Positions 32,749-41,057 of a stretch of 64,000 bases of DNA are shown in pieces. Numbering within the stretch: position 1 is the first letter of the stretch; the number at the start of each line of letters is the position of its first letter. A program made the translations under genes and the position numbers. This DNA is from Acidimicrobiaceae bacterium (GTDB lineage Bacteria > Actinomycetota > Acidimicrobiia > Acidimicrobiales > Poriferisodalaceae). The stretch lies in contig CAJJCB010000026.1 in assembly GCA_905182565.1 (NCBI GenBank), forward strand, positions 310,001-374,000, given 5' to 3'. The notes below the pieces were generated by a model. That model was given only the letters and a program-made list of their open reading frames with translations, was not told the origin of the DNA and ran no database searches.

Positions 32749-34116
32749 ATGATAAAGAAAAAAGTCGTTGTCGTAGGTGGTGGGCCTGCAGGACATAATG
32801 CGGCGGCCTTGGCCGCTCGCTATGGCGCTCAAGTGGTTCTAGTCGAACGTGACGTTATCGGGGGGCTCGCTCACCTGAGAGACTGTGTTCCTTCTAAGTC
32901 AATGATTGCGACCGGTGGCGCATTATCATTTGCTCGCCGATTAGATGGTATGGGCCTGGCTCAAGTAGAAACAGAAATTAATGTACAGCAGCTGAGAAAC
33001 CGAATTCAGAGTATCGAAGATCGGTTAGAACGTTCAGTGACAGAGCTTTTAACAAGCCTGGAAGTTCAAATTATTCGTGGTACCGCCCATCTTTCCGGTC
33101 CAAATAGCGTGTCCGTCAAGACGGAAGTAGATGAAATCGAAATTGAAGCCGACGTTATTGTATTAGCTACTGGAAGTCGGCCTCGCATTCCTGAGTGGGC
33201 CGTAATTGATTCCGAAAGAATTCTGACTACCCGTGATGCCTATCCGCCGAAAGAAATCCCTGAACACCTTGTAGTAGTCGGCTCAGGGGTTACCGGCGTC
33301 GAGTTTGTCCATATGTTTAGTTCACTTGGCTCAGAGGTCACGCTAATTGTTAGTCGACAACAGGTTCTCCCAAATAAGGATCCGGAAGCGGCAGCGCTAC
33401 TTGAGCAAACGTTTTTAGATCGAGGCGTTCAATTATTCAAAGGAGCCCGAGCTACTGGTATTAAACGCACTGGTCAAAAAGTTGAGGTTTACTGCAGCGA
33501 TGGAAGGCTTGCGAAAGGAAGCCATGCCTTGATAGCCATTGGTTCTCAACCGAATACGGAATCTCTTGGACTAGATAATGCAAACGTCTTATTGAACTCA
33601 GATGGTCATGTAGAAGTCGATCATAATCTTAAATCTTCTGTGCCGAGTATCTATGTAGCCGGTGATCTTTCTGGCAAGTTACCGCTTTCATCAGTAGCTG
33701 CGATGCAAGGCAGAAAAATTGCGGAACACATTATGGGTTTGCACGATGGGCGACCGCATCGGCACTTAGCTTATGACAAAGCTGCTTCTGCGATTTTTAC
33801 TGACCCAGAAATAGCAGATGTTGGCTTGGTCGAGGCCGAGGCATTCGCTACTGGTAGAAAAATAAGGGTAACGAAAGTCCCTTTTTCATCAAATGCGAAA
33901 GCACTAATAAATGATGATCCGAAAGGCTTTGTCAAAATCGTTTCCGATCCGAACACAGGTCACGTTTTAGGTGGCTCCATAGTCGGCAGACACGCTGCTG
34001 AGTTGATCTCGGTGGTGGCTCTTGCCGTAACTGCAAATTTGACAGTACAAGACGTACACGAAAGCCTGTTCGTGTATCCATCCTTAAGCGAAGCTCTTTC
34101 CGAGGCTGCCGAATGA
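32749..34116 (+). CDS. LpdA-like NAD(P)H:quinone/flavin oxidoreductase
   Basis: About 455 residues, homologous to lipoamide dehydrogenase but altered at the active site. The FAD motif VVVGGGPAGHNAAALAARYG starts the protein. Where E3 has two Cys, this one has GGLAHLRDCVPSK, so the first Cys is Ala 41 and only Cys 46 remains. The C-terminal HPTLSE is YPSLSE, so the catalytic His is also lost. The same loss of the disulfide is known in mycobacterial LpdA (Rv3303c), which reduces quinones rather than lipoamide; that is the best model. VVVGSGVTGVEFVHMF binds the nicotinamide nucleotide. ATG 32749 is chosen; TTG 32743 is in frame two codons upstream. It overlaps rmlD by 4 bases. Confidence 0.85.
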   Translation: MIKKKVVVVGGGPAGHNAAALAARYGAQVVLVERDVIGGLAHLRDCVPSKSMIATGGALSFARRLDGMGLAQVETEINVQQLRNRIQSIEDRLERSVTELLTSLEVQIIRGTAHLSGPNSVSVKTEVDEIEIEADVIVLATGSRPRIPEWAVIDSERILTTRDAYPPKEIPEHLVVVGSGVTGVEFVHMFSSLGSEVTLIVSRQQVLPNKDPEAAALLEQTFLDRGVQLFKGARATGIKRTGQKVEVYCSDGRLAKGSHALIAIGSQPNTESLGLDNANVLLNSDGHVEVDHNLKSSVPSIYVAGDLSGKLPLSSVAAMQGRKIAEHIMGLHDGRPHRHLAYDKAASAIFTDPEIADVGLVEAEAFATGRKIRVTKVPFSSNAKALINDDPKGFVKIVSDPNTGHVLGGSIVGRHAAELISVVALAVTANLTVQDVHESLFVYPSLSEALSEAAE

Positions 34117-34961
34117 AAAACAGTCCAAAAATTTTAGTGACAGGAGGAGGAGGTCAGCTAGGGCAAGAGCTAGAGCGCGAGCTATATCACGAACATCTAA
34201 TTGTTTTGCCTCGTAACCAGTTGGACATTACTAATTACGAAGATGTGGACTTAGCAGTCAAGACACACCAGCCGGACGTCATAATTAACGCTGGGGCTTT
34301 TACCGCCGTTGATCAATGTGAGTCTGAACCAGACCTTGCTTATGCAGCTAACGCACTTGGGCCAGCCCATCTGGTCCGAGCTGCTGACCGTTATAGAGCT
34401 CGGGTAGTGCAAATATCTACAGACTACGTGTTTGATGGCACGCAGAGTCGAGCGTATCGAGAAACTGATAAGACAAACCCTTCCTCTGAGTACGGCAGAA
34501 GTAAAGAAGCAGGAGAGCAAGCGATGAGACCAGAAGATCTCATTGTGAGGACGTCGTGGCTCTGTGGCGCACATGGTTCAAACTTGTTGAAAACTGTTGT
34601 GAGCTTGGCATCGCAAGGCACGCCTATGACGTTTGTTACAGATCAAATTGGGCACCCTTCCTTTACGAGCGATGTTGCATCAACTATTCGTGACTTGGTG
34701 CTTAAAGAGGCCAACGGCACATTTCACGTAACGAATCAAGGAATCGTAAGTTGGTACGAATTCGTAAAAGAGATTCTTAAGGCACTGGGTAAGCCAACTG
34801 ATCTAGTAACTGCCATAAAGACGGAGGAGCTGATACCGCAGCGAGCGGCTCTGCGACCTGCCAACTCAGTGCTAGACAACCTTGCTCTGCGAGTAGCTGG
34901 GCTACCTGAACTACCTGATTTTCGCGAATCACTTCCCCAAGTATTAGGGAAAATATTATGA
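34113..34961 (+). CDS. rmlD: dTDP-4-dehydrorhamnose reductase
   Basis: A 282-residue extended SDR that performs the last step to dTDP-rhamnose using NAD(P)H. Rossmann motif VTGGGGQLGQELE; LDITNYEDV; NAGAFTAVDQCESEPDLAYAAN; ISTDYVFDGT; catalytic YGRSK. C-terminal GTFHVTNQGIVSWYEF and ALRPANSVLDN match the substrate-binding part. It overlaps both neighbours by 4 bases (ATGA). It is separated from rmlB by about 13 kb, so the pathway is split over three places in the window. Confidence 0.95.
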   Translation: MKNSPKILVTGGGGQLGQELERELYHEHLIVLPRNQLDITNYEDVDLAVKTHQPDVIINAGAFTAVDQCESEPDLAYAANALGPAHLVRAADRYRARVVQISTDYVFDGTQSRAYRETDKTNPSSEYGRSKEAGEQAMRPEDLIVRTSWLCGAHGSNLLKTVVSLASQGTPMTFVTDQIGHPSFTSDVASTIRDLVLKEANGTFHVTNQGIVSWYEFVKEILKALGKPTDLVTAIKTEELIPQRAALRPANSVLDNLALRVAGLPELPDFRESLPQVLGKIL

Positions 34962-35566
34962 GAAATTCTCTACGGATAGCGGTTAGTTCACCTAATCCCA
35001 GTGCGTCGCAACGCCTGATTGACACGGCGGGTTTTCTGGCGTTGGAGTGGGCAGCGCCTTTCGCTGAAGTCGTTATGGCTGATGATGGAGACATAGTAGT
35101 CTCGGGCGAAGCAAGGGCGATCGGAGGGATTCTCCGGATGCCTGCAAGCGAGAGTAAACGGCTATCGGAGTCTTTAATCGAATTAAGCGTAGAGGCTCCA
35201 CTGGAACTCATCGAAGATGGAAAAGGCAATTGGGATATTGACCCGGAGCTATCTAATTGGGCACTACTTAGAGCTGTTCTCAGAGCATCGTCATTTACCC
35301 CATCCACAGCCGAAGGCGCTGCTATAAGCAGTTTGATCAAAGCTAAATTAGACCCGGCAGAAGAAAAAGATAAATTATTGGCGACTGCGGATCTTTGGGC
35401 AAAAGAAATAGTTGACCTGGCGATTAGCGACATCGCAACGGTAGACCCTAACCGAATACGCAGCTGGCTCACCGAGCAGGCAGCTGAGTTGGAAAGAACC
35501 ACAAGCATTCATCAGATACTTCGATCTAGGTATGACGATGACATTCGACGCGTAATCTCCCAATGA
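34958..35566 (+). CDS. hypothetical protein in rmlD-GT2 operon
   Basis: A 202-residue soluble protein without a recognised domain. The first third is beta-like (LRIAVSSPNPSASQRLIDTAGFLALEW, VVMADDGDIVVSGEARAIGGILRMP); the rest looks helical and charged, with the tail LTEQAAELERTTSIHQILRSRYDDDIRRVI likely to form a helix. No signal peptide or membrane span is seen. It shares 4-base ATGA overlaps with rmlD before and the glycosyltransferase after, so it is made with them and probably serves the same glycan; it could be a glycosyltransferase accessory protein. Confidence 0.6.
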   Translation: MRNSLRIAVSSPNPSASQRLIDTAGFLALEWAAPFAEVVMADDGDIVVSGEARAIGGILRMPASESKRLSESLIELSVEAPLELIEDGKGNWDIDPELSNWALLRAVLRASSFTPSTAEGAAISSLIKAKLDPAEEKDKLLATADLWAKEIVDLAISDIATVDPNRIRSWLTEQAAELERTTSIHQILRSRYDDDIRRVISQ

Positions 35567-36636
35567 TGAGTTCAGTTACGACGAGCATAGTAATTGTGGC
35601 CTATGGAAAAAAAATGTTAACAGACAGGCTTCTACGCTCAATAAAAAAATGTACGCCAGAAAAACATGAAGTTATCGTAATCGATAATGCATCGCCTGAT
35701 GACACTAGCGAGTGGGTGATTTCTCAGTTCCCAGATGTCAGATTAATCAAGTCACCCGTAAACCTAGGTTATGGACGAGGGGCCAACTTAGGAGTCCAAT
35801 CTTCGAGAGGCAAACAAGTAGTGATTATGAATTCTGACATAATCGTTACTGAAAACTGGCTGGGTCCACTGTTGAAGGCTCTCGAAAATCCTTCAGTCGT
35901 AATCGCATCGCCTGTTTACTTCGACACAGAAATGACTCTTACTGAGGCTGGAACAGAACTTACCGAAGATGGCCATGTCCACGCCCACCGGATACCGTCG
36001 AGGACTGTTCGTCGTGTTGATCACATATCTGCCGCTTGTTGGGCCATAGATAAAGACTGGTTTGATCGAATAGGCGGGTTTGATGGCGCGTATGGGTTCG
36101 GATATTACGAGGATGTGGATCTAGCAACGCTCGCAGCGGCTCAGAATCATTCCGTGGTAGCAGTTCCGCAATCTCAAGTGATTCATGAAGTTGGTGGATC
36201 TTTCCACAATGATCTAGTTGCAGAGCTTTCCCATAGAAACCATAAGAGACTTTCAACTCGCTGGTCGTGGCTTCTGCGTGACCATCCTCGGATTTCCAAT
36301 TTTAGAGCGGAAACAACGAGGTGTCATGGGCGCATAGCAATCGTGGATAATGATGTTGAATCTGAGTTCGTCTCATCGCTTTGTGCCCTTAATCTTTCTG
36401 TCGTAATAGTCGCTAATGTTGACGATCTAAAGAACCGCTGTAGTAGAGATGATGTAGTGGTGTCTGAATCCTTTCCCTCAAATATTGAGCAACTGAAACT
36501 TGCGGCTCCGCGCGCCGTTCACTGCAATCCGGCTGGGGTATGGGATGCCCTATTAGAGGCTGGTATCGCAGCGAACTCGGCCCCTCCTAGGTTGCGGTTC
36601 AAGCTACTCAACTCCGTTCGAGACAACCAATGGTAG
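35563..36636 (+). CDS. family 2 glycosyltransferase, rhamnosyltransferase-like
   Basis: A 357-residue enzyme. The GT-A domain covers about 1-245: TSIVIVAYGKKMLTDRLLRSI, VIDNASPDDTSEWV, LGYGRGANLGVQSSRG, MNSDIIVTENW (the DxD-like site), ISAACWAIDKDWFDRIGGFD and YYEDVDLATLA. The pattern is like WbbL-type rhamnosyltransferases, and the position after rmlD resembles rmlD-wbbL of mycobacteria. Residues about 260-357 form an extra C-terminal Rossmann-like section (IAIVDNDVESEFVSSLCALNLSVVIVANVDD) not present in short WbbL proteins. Sugar specificity is inferred, not proved. Confidence 0.88.
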   Translation: MMSSVTTSIVIVAYGKKMLTDRLLRSIKKCTPEKHEVIVIDNASPDDTSEWVISQFPDVRLIKSPVNLGYGRGANLGVQSSRGKQVVIMNSDIIVTENWLGPLLKALENPSVVIASPVYFDTEMTLTEAGTELTEDGHVHAHRIPSRTVRRVDHISAACWAIDKDWFDRIGGFDGAYGFGYYEDVDLATLAAAQNHSVVAVPQSQVIHEVGGSFHNDLVAELSHRNHKRLSTRWSWLLRDHPRISNFRAETTRCHGRIAIVDNDVESEFVSSLCALNLSVVIVANVDDLKNRCSRDDVVVSESFPSNIEQLKLAAPRAVHCNPAGVWDALLEAGIAANSAPPRLRFKLLNSVRDNQW

Positions 36637-36664
36637 CTAAGACTGAAAGACAAAGAGTAAAAGT

Positions 36665-37090
36665 ATGAACGGCGACGAAGAGAAAATCAGTGCTATGGGC
36701 CACCTCGAGAATGCCCGTCAGCACCTCAGTAATCATAGCCAACTTGGTCGGATCCGAAGGTTTAAATCGTCGGGAGCTAGCGCTATGAATGTCGCTAGTG
36801 AGCTAGCTGCTGCCATAGAACAATTAGCGGAGAGCCAGAAACAATTCGCAGAGAGCCAGAAACAACACAGCGAAAAAAAATATCAAATCTATTTAGAAAG
36901 ATTTGAGAAGATAGAAGTTCAGACTCAAGTTCTAGATGAAGCTACGGCTCGCCTCGAAATAGTTACAGCTGGAGATGAACAGTTAATTGATGATCTTGGT
37001 GCTGCGCTCGAAGAGCTACAAGTTGATCTGCTTCGGCTAACTCGGTTGCAAGAGCTAATAAGCGAGCAGCTGAAACCAGAAAAAATATGA
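36665..37090 (+). CDS. coiled-coil hypothetical protein
   Basis: A 141-residue, mostly helical protein. Residues about 40-135 are charged heptads. They include a tandem QLAESQKQFAESQKQH and a long ERFEKIEVQTQVLDEATARLEI region. No signal peptide, membrane segment or catalytic motif is present. It is located between a GT2 gene and a GT-B-like gene with a 4-base overlap to the latter, so it may tether or organise glycosyltransferases. No family is recognised. Confidence 0.55.
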   Translation: MNGDEEKISAMGHLENARQHLSNHSQLGRIRRFKSSGASAMNVASELAAAIEQLAESQKQFAESQKQHSEKKYQIYLERFEKIEVQTQVLDEATARLEIVTAGDEQLIDDLGAALEELQVDLLRLTRLQELISEQLKPEKI

Positions 37091-38019
37091 AAAAAATCGG
37101 GATAGCCCAAGGCGTTCCAGATGGCCTTGCCGAAGCGTTGACCAGCCGCTACCAGGGTGAGGTCGAACAAGTAAGCTCTACAACTCAGAACATAGGATAT
37201 GAATTTGTAATCTCTTACGACGACCTACCAGTCCCTTCGGGTGTAGCCATCCGACGATACGTAACACACGTAGACGCTGTATCGCCGGAATGGTCTGTAG
37301 TGGCTGCTCGGCATTTACTCCCGGAAGCAGCGAGGAGGGGCACTCCTTTGGCTCTTTGCGCACCGCTGCCGGTGGAGTCCAAAAAAAACTGCTCACAAGG
37401 TGCTGCTTCAGTTGCCGTGCTTCACGGTAAATGGGCAAGCGAAATATCTCTGCGATTAAAGTCACATGGTATCGATAACGAAGAGGTTGCTGAGGCGGGC
37501 GCTTCTTTGCTAGTTGTCGATGCATCTTCAGAAGGGTCGGGCGTCTACCGAATAAGATTCCCAATGGCTGCTGAGATTCCAGTAATCGGCTTAGTCTCAA
37601 ACTCCTGTGCCACAGACACAATTCGTCACCAGTCGAATGGACTACTAGGGAGTAGTGCCGAAGAAATAGTTTTACTTGCTATGGAGTTACTCAAAAATAA
37701 GCCTGAGCTTAAAAGATTAGGCTTTGAAGCAAGAGCTACTGTAGCTGAGGCTTCATGGGGACGAGTAGCCCGAGCCTTGCTGCAACAAGGAAGAGTCGGC
37801 TATCCCGAGCTAGAGCAGCTGGGCAGTGCAGCCAAATACCATCGTTGGGTAGAGCGGCTCGGCCACGCTGCAGAATGGAAAGATGGGCAGCTACTCGAAA
37901 ATATTGAAGGATTAGCTATGCGAGAACCGAACGGCAGCAGGCAAATCGGCTTAAAAATGCGAGAAGGTCTAAGGAAAAAAATGCTCAAAAGGCTCATTGG
38001 CAAAGCCGACTCTAATTAA
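37087..38019 (+). CDS. degenerate GT-B (GT4-like) glycosyltransferase
   Basis: A 310-residue protein. The second half has the signs of a GT4 C-terminal lobe: SLLVVDASSEG, IPVIGLVSNSCATDTIRHQSNGLLGSSAEEIVLLAMELL, and LGFEARATVAEASWGRVARALL. The EX7E-type donor motif of active GT4 enzymes is not clear: SSEGSGVYRIRFPMAAEIPVIG keeps the spacing but the second Glu is shifted. The N-terminal lobe is short. It could be an active but divergent enzyme or a non-catalytic partner. A basic C-terminal helix (REGLRKKMLKRLIGK) may touch the membrane. Confidence 0.5.
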   Translation: MKKIGIAQGVPDGLAEALTSRYQGEVEQVSSTTQNIGYEFVISYDDLPVPSGVAIRRYVTHVDAVSPEWSVVAARHLLPEAARRGTPLALCAPLPVESKKNCSQGAASVAVLHGKWASEISLRLKSHGIDNEEVAEAGASLLVVDASSEGSGVYRIRFPMAAEIPVIGLVSNSCATDTIRHQSNGLLGSSAEEIVLLAMELLKNKPELKRLGFEARATVAEASWGRVARALLQQGRVGYPELEQLGSAAKYHRWVERLGHAAEWKDGQLLENIEGLAMREPNGSRQIGLKMREGLRKKMLKRLIGKADSN

Positions 38020-38047
38020 GTCCTGATTTGGGCTACCTTGCGAAGTA

Positions 38048-39610
38048 ATGAATCGTGCTCGTTTAAGAAGAAGGCGTTTAACTGGCGAACGGCTTATTCT
38101 TTTCTTTTTGGGTGCGTTAACTATTGTTGCAGCATCCGCGACAACAATAATTGGCTTGTCTGTCTGGAAGCTAAGCAGCGTCGACCGGCTGAGCCTCCAC
38201 GCGTCATTGACTGCTGCTCAACCGCGTCAGATAACTGCCGACGATGTAATAATCTCAAACAACCAAGTCGTTGCAGGAAGTAATGAACAGCAAATAACGA
38301 AAGAGGAAGAAGAATCAGATGAGTTTCTTGCATCTTGGACAGGAAGAGAGTCACAAAATTATTTGCTAGTTGGCTCGGATAGCGTCGAGGGCATTCAAGA
38401 TGGCGATGCGATACTCGCTGGGCGAGAAGCGTCTCTCGACAATCACTTAGCAGATACGATAATGATCCTTCGCCTACGCGAAGATGGAACCGCTGCAATA
38501 GTTTCAGTGCCTAGAGATTTACTTGTTGTTGTAGCAGGATCTGAAGAACTGGCAAAAATAAACTCCGCCTACAATTTTGATCTAGACAACAAAGACAGAG
38601 CAGCGCGACTAATCAAAACTATTGAAAACCACTTAAAAATAGGGCTCCAACATTTCGTTGAAATTGATCTCGATGGCTTCAGAAAACTCGTTGATGCAAT
38701 CGGAGGAGTAGATGTCTGCTTCGAAAGGCCAACCCGAGACCGCAACGTGGATGATAGTGGCAACCAAAATCAAGGTGGCACAGGTTTCGCCGTCGACGCT
38801 GGTGAGCACAGATTACAAGGCGAGGAGGCTTTAGCATTTGTTCGAAGCCGTAGACTTCTAAGTCAAACTGATGCTGGAACTTGGGAACGGATAGGAGTTT
38901 GGAATGATCTAGAAAGAAATAGTCGCCAACAACAATTTCTCTTCGAAGCCCTTCAACAAGCCCTCAAGACGATCTCAAGAAGCCCGACTGCGTTCTGGCG
39001 CGCTTTGAATATTTTTTCTACAAATGTAAAAACGTCAGACACATTTAGTGTATTTGACGATGGAGTCGCTCTTTCTCGGCGCTTTCGAACTGTTGATCTT
39101 AAGAGCGACCTCGAACGCTACACTCTTCAGTTTGTAGATATTAATAGTGACGGGATTCAGGGGATAAGTCTCAAAAAAAATAACCACAACTCACGAGTCA
39201 TCGAAGTGTTCGATGGAGTCCGGTGGGGTGCAGTTACCGAAAACAGAGTTTATGTAACTGTAGAAGGTTCCAAGGCTGTTCAAGTAGCCGAAAGACTATC
39301 TGAATTAGGATTTCAGTCAGAGACAGCAACCGGTTATACAGGCGCGGCATCACGAATCGTGTATGGCTTTGGCGGAGAAAAAGCCGCGGCACTGCTGGCA
39401 AGTCATTTTGTAACTGAAATTGATATGTTGTCGAAGCCTGACTTATCGGGTAATAAACTAAAGCTTGAAGTAGGTCAAAAACTACCGGAATTGCGACAAC
39501 AATATAGAAAAGTTTTCCTTCCAAACTCAATTCAAAACGAAGACAAATCGACACAAGAAACCTCGCGTGTTCCTGTGCCTGAAGTACTTGGCTTGTGTGG
39601 AAAGAATTAG
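38048..39610 (+). CDS. LytR-CpsA-Psr (LCP) family glycopolymer ligase
   Basis: A 520-residue membrane-anchored enzyme that attaches polyprenyl-linked glycopolymers to peptidoglycan outside the membrane. A basic N terminus (RARLRRRRL) and one span (about 15-40) set it type II. The LCP domain (about 95-320) has NYLLVGSD, LADTIMILRL, VSVPRDLLVVV with the conserved Arg, KINSAYNF, and DAIGGVDVCFERP with the conserved Asp residues, then GEEALAFVRSR. A LytR_C domain (about 395-490; VYVTVEGSKAVQVAERLSELGF) follows. The position after rmlD and the GT2 resembles mycobacterial cpsA. Arabinogalactan or other rhamnose-linked wall polymer is the likely load. Confidence 0.92.
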   Translation: MNRARLRRRRLTGERLILFFLGALTIVAASATTIIGLSVWKLSSVDRLSLHASLTAAQPRQITADDVIISNNQVVAGSNEQQITKEEEESDEFLASWTGRESQNYLLVGSDSVEGIQDGDAILAGREASLDNHLADTIMILRLREDGTAAIVSVPRDLLVVVAGSEELAKINSAYNFDLDNKDRAARLIKTIENHLKIGLQHFVEIDLDGFRKLVDAIGGVDVCFERPTRDRNVDDSGNQNQGGTGFAVDAGEHRLQGEEALAFVRSRRLLSQTDAGTWERIGVWNDLERNSRQQQFLFEALQQALKTISRSPTAFWRALNIFSTNVKTSDTFSVFDDGVALSRRFRTVDLKSDLERYTLQFVDINSDGIQGISLKKNNHNSRVIEVFDGVRWGAVTENRVYVTVEGSKAVQVAERLSELGFQSETATGYTGAASRIVYGFGGEKAAALLASHFVTEIDMLSKPDLSGNKLKLEVGQKLPELRQQYRKVFLPNSIQNEDKSTQETSRVPVPEVLGLCGKN

Positions 39611-39718
39611 ATATGAGAAAGCTTGAATATCAACTACTATGTCGATAGTGCATCGTCGATCGTCGAGGACTGTAGCCAAGTCCATCTGGCTGCAATCAAC
39701 TGAAATAGTTAGAGAACC

Positions 39719-41002
39719 ATGGCAAAGCAGATAACAATTATTGGGACTGGATATGTAGGGCTTACGACCGGAGCCTGTCTGGCCTATTTAGGTCACCAAG
39801 TAGTCTGCATTGACACAAACGTAGAGAAAATAGCTGAACTGAATTCTGGAATATGTCCGATTTACGAAAAAGGCCTCCCGGACTTATTAGCTAAGGGGTT
39901 GGAAACTGAGAGGTTGTCATTTTCTGACACTGCCGATACGAAGCTACTCCAAAACGAATTTATTTTTCTTTGTCTACCGACTCCACAAGCTGAAGACGGC
40001 AGGGCTGAACTGTCAGCTATTTACGAAGTAGCAGAAAGTCTGAAATCCTTTTTAAGTTCTAAAGCGATCGTGGTAAATAAGTCGACTGTCCCAGTAGGGA
40101 CATGCAAAGTGATCTCACAAATAATAGGGAGAGAAGATATAGATATTGTTTCAAATCCTGAGTTCCTGCGCGAGGGATCAGCAATTGAAGATTTCCTGAA
40201 GCCGGATCGAATAATAATCGGAGCGAACGCGATAGAGGCGAGCGACAGAGTAGCCGAACTTTATTCCAATTTGGAATCCCCGATCATTCAAGTCGATTGG
40301 GCATCTGCCGAGACAGTTAAGTATGCGACAAATTCCTTTCTTGCCATGAAGGTATCTTTCGTGAACGCGTTAGCAGCAGTCTGTGAGGCAGTGGGAGCGG
40401 ACATAGAATTAGTTGCTAAAGGGCTTGGGACAGATAACCGTATTGGGTCGAAGTTCTTGCAGCCTGGACCCGGATGGGGAGGTTCTTGTTTCCCCAAGGA
40501 TATGCAGGCGCTAGTTCGCCTAGCGTCAGATTCAGGCTACAAATTTGAGCTTTTGGAAGCTGTGGTAGACGCAAACGCTCAGCAATTTAAACGAATAGCA
40601 GAGAAAGTAGAAAAAGCTGTTGGCAAATCGCTTGAAGGAGTGCACGTAGCTGTCCTCGGTTTGACATTCAAGGCTGGTACCGACGATATCCGAAACTCTC
40701 CTGCTATTGCCGTTTCAAAGCTATTGTCAGAACTTGGCGCTCAATTAAACTTTTATGACCCTTTAGTCGAATCACTTCCAGAGGAATTATCAGATGGCAT
40801 TGTTCATGACTCGGCAGAGAAAGCAGTTACGAATACTGAAGTGATTGTTATATTGACAGAATGGCCTGAGTTTAAAGACTTGGACTGGATCAAATTTCAA
40901 CGGATTGCAAAGTCATCTAAGATAGTAGATGCCCGAAATTTACTAAATCCACAGACTCTAAGAGACATAGGTTTTGAGTACGCGAGCCTTGGACGTAAAT
41001 AA
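39719..41002 (+). CDS. ugd: UDP-glucose 6-dehydrogenase
   Basis: A 427-residue enzyme that oxidises UDP-glucose to UDP-glucuronate with two NAD. The N-terminal Rossmann motif IIGTGYVGLTTGACLAYLGHQV is followed by NKSTVPVGT, NPEFLREGSAIEDFL and the central helix region with EtvKYATNSFLA. The thiohemiacetal-forming Cys is in GGSCFPKD. The C-terminal UDP-binding part has LGLTFKAGTDDIRNSPA. The residues cover the full family length. The product would feed the neighbouring glycosyltransferases with glucuronate or a derived pentose. A GDP-mannose dehydrogenase is a less likely alternative, since the same superfamily uses GDP-mannose. Confidence 0.92.
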   Translation: MAKQITIIGTGYVGLTTGACLAYLGHQVVCIDTNVEKIAELNSGICPIYEKGLPDLLAKGLETERLSFSDTADTKLLQNEFIFLCLPTPQAEDGRAELSAIYEVAESLKSFLSSKAIVVNKSTVPVGTCKVISQIIGREDIDIVSNPEFLREGSAIEDFLKPDRIIIGANAIEASDRVAELYSNLESPIIQVDWASAETVKYATNSFLAMKVSFVNALAAVCEAVGADIELVAKGLGTDNRIGSKFLQPGPGWGGSCFPKDMQALVRLASDSGYKFELLEAVVDANAQQFKRIAEKVEKAVGKSLEGVHVAVLGLTFKAGTDDIRNSPAIAVSKLLSELGAQLNFYDPLVESLPEELSDGIVHDSAEKAVTNTEVIVILTEWPEFKDLDWIKFQRIAKSSKIVDARNLLNPQTLRDIGFEYASLGRK

Positions 41003-41057
41003 GTGAGCTTAAACACTAGAGAAGCACTGGTGTCTTTTCTCGGGAGTGCATAGAGCC

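Noticed and set aside
39611-39718. Regulatory hairpin before ugd (GTAGCCA ... TGGCTGC)
   Set aside because: A seven-pair stem with one G-U and an eight-base loop can be drawn, but it is weak and has no T-run or other context.
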